Shown one piece after another: positions 7,201-8,001 of a DNA stretch of 8,001 nucleotides (its first letter is position 1; every line of letters starts with the position of its first letter). Source of the DNA: Francisellaceae bacterium (lineage in GTDB: Bacteria; Pseudomonadota; Gammaproteobacteria; Berkiellales; Berkiellaceae); contig JAHFQG010000048.1 of the NCBI GenBank assembly GCA_023266415.1, positions 1-8,001 of the forward strand, written 5' to 3'. The notes under the pieces are model-generated. The model did no database searches. It was not told where the DNA came from and saw only the letters and a list, made by a program, of their open reading frames with translations. The translations under genes were made by a program, and so were the position numbers.

Positions 7201-7611
7201 TTGTTGAAACAGGGCCTCTCCCAATACGCTATCGGGGGTTAGTAAGATAATCAGCCCAGTTTGATACTGTAAGAAGGTTTCATAGGTTAATCTGGGAATA
7301 GGATCTCGATGCGGGGCCAGATAGCCACTGGAAATGAGGCGGGTTAAATTTTGGTATCCTGCTTTGTGTTGACAGAAGGCAATGAGCTTATTTATTTTGT
7401 CGCCTTCTTGGATCCAAAGTTCGGCCCCCACAAGGTACTTCAAGCCTTTGCTGGTAGCGGCTCGATACCCTTTCACCATGGCAAAGAGGTTACAGACATC
7501 GGTGATAGCGACCGCCGGAGCGAACTTCAGGGCATCCATAAGCGGCTCTAGCTGAATGAGGCTATCGACGAGGGAAAATTCACTGTGGAGATCAAGATGG
7601 ACGAAGCTCAT
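4228..7611 (-). CDS. dnaE: DNA polymerase III alpha subunit DnaE
   Basis: DnaE is the catalytic subunit of the replicative polymerase, acting in the core with epsilon and theta, tethered by the beta clamp and linked to the clamp loader by tau. The 1127-aa product is close to E. coli alpha (1160). Domains in order are: a PHP domain from FVHLDLHSEFSLVD (residues 3-16) to VGAEL (61-65); palm and fingers with GPGRGSGAGSLVAYA (347-361), PDFDVDF (388-394, catalytic D391 and D393), NVGKHAGGVVIAP (495-507) and KFDFLGLRTLTIID (541-554, third catalytic D543); LFRPGPLQSGMV (623-634) and the GYGFNKSHSAVYA region (734-746); a helix-hairpin-helix region near GLGAIKGVGEAAI (815-827); the beta-clamp motif QRDLF (901-905); an OB fold (about 961-1040); and a C-terminal tau-binding region. 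The start at 7611 follows E. coli MSEPRFVHLRVHSDYS and has GAGG 9 nt upstream; an ATG at 7686 lies deep in lpxB. The gene overlaps lpxB by 20 bp and has a 9-A run at K695-K697. Confidence 0.98.
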   Translation of the reverse strand: MSFVHLDLHSEFSLVDSLIQLEPLMDALKFAPAVAITDVCNLFAMVKGYRAATSKGLKYLVGAELWIQEGDKINKLIAFCQHKAGYQNLTRLISSGYLAPHRDPIPRLTYETFLQYQTGLIILLTPDSVLGEALFQQKLDVAEEALVQWQTILGNRFYLTISRLGRQEEELYIQTLLPLAATHQCPLVATNQVRFLHPDDFEAHEARVCVQTGQTLEQRKNTPYTPEQYLKSPEAMSALFHDIPEAIQNTVEIAKRCSLPITLGHPVLPTFPVPEGLDEGRYLIQLSEKGLDKRFADTPILTPDKKERYLERLHLELKVIVSTGFAGYFLIVADFIQWAKDNGIPVGPGRGSGAGSLVAYALQITDLDPIPYELLFERFLNPERISMPDFDVDFCMDNRDRVIDYVADKYGRHSVSQIVTFGTMAAKAVVRDVGRVLGHPYGFVDKLAKLIPFEIGMTLQKALTDEPLLQQRYEDEEEVKNLIDLALKLEGVVRNVGKHAGGVVIAPADLTSFTPVYRELEGGSVVTQFDKDDVEAIGLVKFDFLGLRTLTIIDWAVKNVNQLNPGLSPIDITKIPLNDPKTFALLNKGTTTAVFQLESRGMKELISRLKPDAFEEIIALVALFRPGPLQSGMVEDFINRKHGRSIVTYPHPDCEAILKPTYGVILYQEQVMQLAQVLAGYTLGSADLLRRAMGKKKPEEMAQQREIFTKGALERGVEPAQANHIFDLMEKFAGYGFNKSHSAVYALVSYQTAWLKAHYPTAFMAAVLSADMNHTDKVVRLLEETGHMNIPVLPPNVNTSQYFFRVIGSDKIGYGLGAIKGVGEAAIDSILEARKQVGTFQSFLHFCQTVDTRKVNRRVIECLILSGAMDVFETERGTLMSALEVSLQSAEQQNSNRAHKQRDLFTEENTPVLQPVVWSDEKRLQGEKATLGLYLTGHPYTVYENICQPFITGPLKGLKVDQKVVIAGLLLDMRSMFTKKGDKMLFVTLDDTTARIELLLFSDLLDKVRHKLEKDTVLVVEGTTSSDKMTGQCRIRAENVYTLEEAQEKFTKAIKISLHASSGNLADALKTVLSAYEKGETPIWVDYYNDLSKSVLKLGQNWHVQPSVALLRDLKKQFGEDKVVFLF

Positions 7612-8001
7612 GGAAAAGTGCCTCAGCGGCTTTTTCGCCTGCGTTTTGCCGTAAGACAGTATGCCAAAAAGTACACTGTTTGACAAAGTCTTCGTCAGGG
7701 ACTTGGGTGAGCAATCGGGTAAGGGGCTCTGTTAAAACTTCTGGGGTGGCGTTGTCTTGGATGTATTCGGGGATCCAGGCAGGATTTCCTGCCATATAAG
7801 CCAGGATATTGGGCAAACTCACATAAGGGATGCGTATTAGTTTTTTAGCTAACCAATATTGGAAAGAGCTCATTTTATAGGCTACCAGTTGGGGCGTTTT
7901 ATACAGCATGGCTTCCAGCGAGGCAGTGCCTGAGGCCAGTAAGAGGGCTGTACTGGCCAGCATCACCGTGTGGGATTGGCCATTCACAAACTGGATATCA
8001 C
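7592..8001 (-). CDS. lpxB: Lipid-A-disaccharide synthase LpxB, C-terminal part (runs off the right edge)
   Basis: LpxB is the GT-B glycosyltransferase at the inner face of the cytoplasmic membrane that joins UDP-2,3-diacylglucosamine and lipid X into the beta-1,6 disaccharide of lipid A, releasing UDP. About 135 C-terminal residues are visible and the frame is open to the window edge, reading DIQFVNGQS before the hallmark nucleotide-sugar segment ALLLASGTASLEAML. YWLAKKLIRIPYVSLPNILA then aligns with E. coli FWLAKRLVKTDYVSLPNLLA, and a short helical tail ends in LRPS with stop TGA. The E. coli protein is 382 aa, so roughly a third is present. A GTG at 7987 is an internal valine codon, not the real start. 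The 3' end overlaps dnaE by 20 bp, implying co-transcription and coupling. The rnhB gene usually found between them is absent. Confidence 0.93.
   Translation of the reverse strand, partial: DIQFVNGQSHTVMLASTALLLASGTASLEAMLYKTPQLVAYKMSSFQYWLAKKLIRIPYVSLPNILAYMAGNPAWIPEYIQDNATPEVLTEPLTRLLTQVPDEDFVKQCTFWHTVLRQNAGEKAAEALFHELRPS
7621..7624 (-). promoter_or_regulatory. Ribosome binding site deciding the dnaE start
   Basis: On the minus strand GAGG (within CTGAGG) lies 9 nt upstream of the ATG at 7611, inside the final codons of lpxB. It supports the homology-chosen dnaE start over the in-frame ATG at 7686 and fits translation of dnaE from an lpxB-dnaE message. Confidence 0.6.

Noticed and set aside
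7688..7987. GTG at 7987 as the start of a separate 131-aa protein
   Set aside because: The frame continues upstream to the window edge, and the residues before it (DIQF) continue the LpxB alignment. The GTG encodes an internal valine.

Overview
The window carries a conserved gammaproteobacterial housekeeping cluster on the minus strand. In transcription order it runs lpxB (3' end only) > dnaE > accA > tilS (5' part only). The block is interrupted between dnaE and accA by one long plus-strand gene of unknown function and a palindromic repeat element. AccA, DnaE and LpxB all resemble the E. coli proteins along their visible length, and the order lpxB-dnaE-accA-tilS is a reduced form of the enterobacterial lpxB-rnhB-dnaE-accA...tilS arrangement. 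The moderate-to-low GC, the unknown AT-rich gene and the CGTCATCCCGAGCGTAGC-type palindromic repeat would suit a host-associated gammaproteobacterium such as a Legionellales relative. That placement is an inference, not something the sequence proves.

Layout. 1-767 (-): first 255 codons of tilS (tRNA-Ile lysidine synthetase), running off the left edge. 774-1718 (-): complete accA (carboxyltransferase alpha subunit of acetyl-CoA carboxylase), only 6 nt upstream of tilS and probably co-transcribed with it. 1719-1889: divergent intergenic region with an extended -10 abutting the accA start (possible leaderless mRNA), a 12-bp perfect palindrome, and a plausible sigma70 promoter for the plus-strand gene. 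1890-4016 (+): a 679-708 aa protein I do not recognise, predicted to be largely alpha-helical and visibly AT-richer than its neighbours. 4017-4227: convergent intergenic region, most of it a 165-bp palindromic element (4061-4225) with 28-bp terminal inverted repeats and a one-sided expansion of a 19-bp tandem unit; it ends 2 nt from the dnaE stop codon. 4228-7611 (-): complete dnaE (DNA polymerase III alpha subunit, 1127 aa) with its catalytic aspartates and clamp-binding motif. 7592-8001 (-): C-terminal third of lpxB (lipid A disaccharide synthase), overlapping dnaE by 20 bp.

The minus-strand genes serve envelope lipid A synthesis, chromosome replication, fatty-acid synthesis and decoding of AUA codons. 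They are core growth functions that share a neighbourhood and not one pathway. Two departures from the usual arrangement stand out: rnhB is absent between lpxB and dnaE, and dnaE is separated from accA by the oppositely oriented orphan gene plus repeat, which splits the ancestral cluster into two transcription units.
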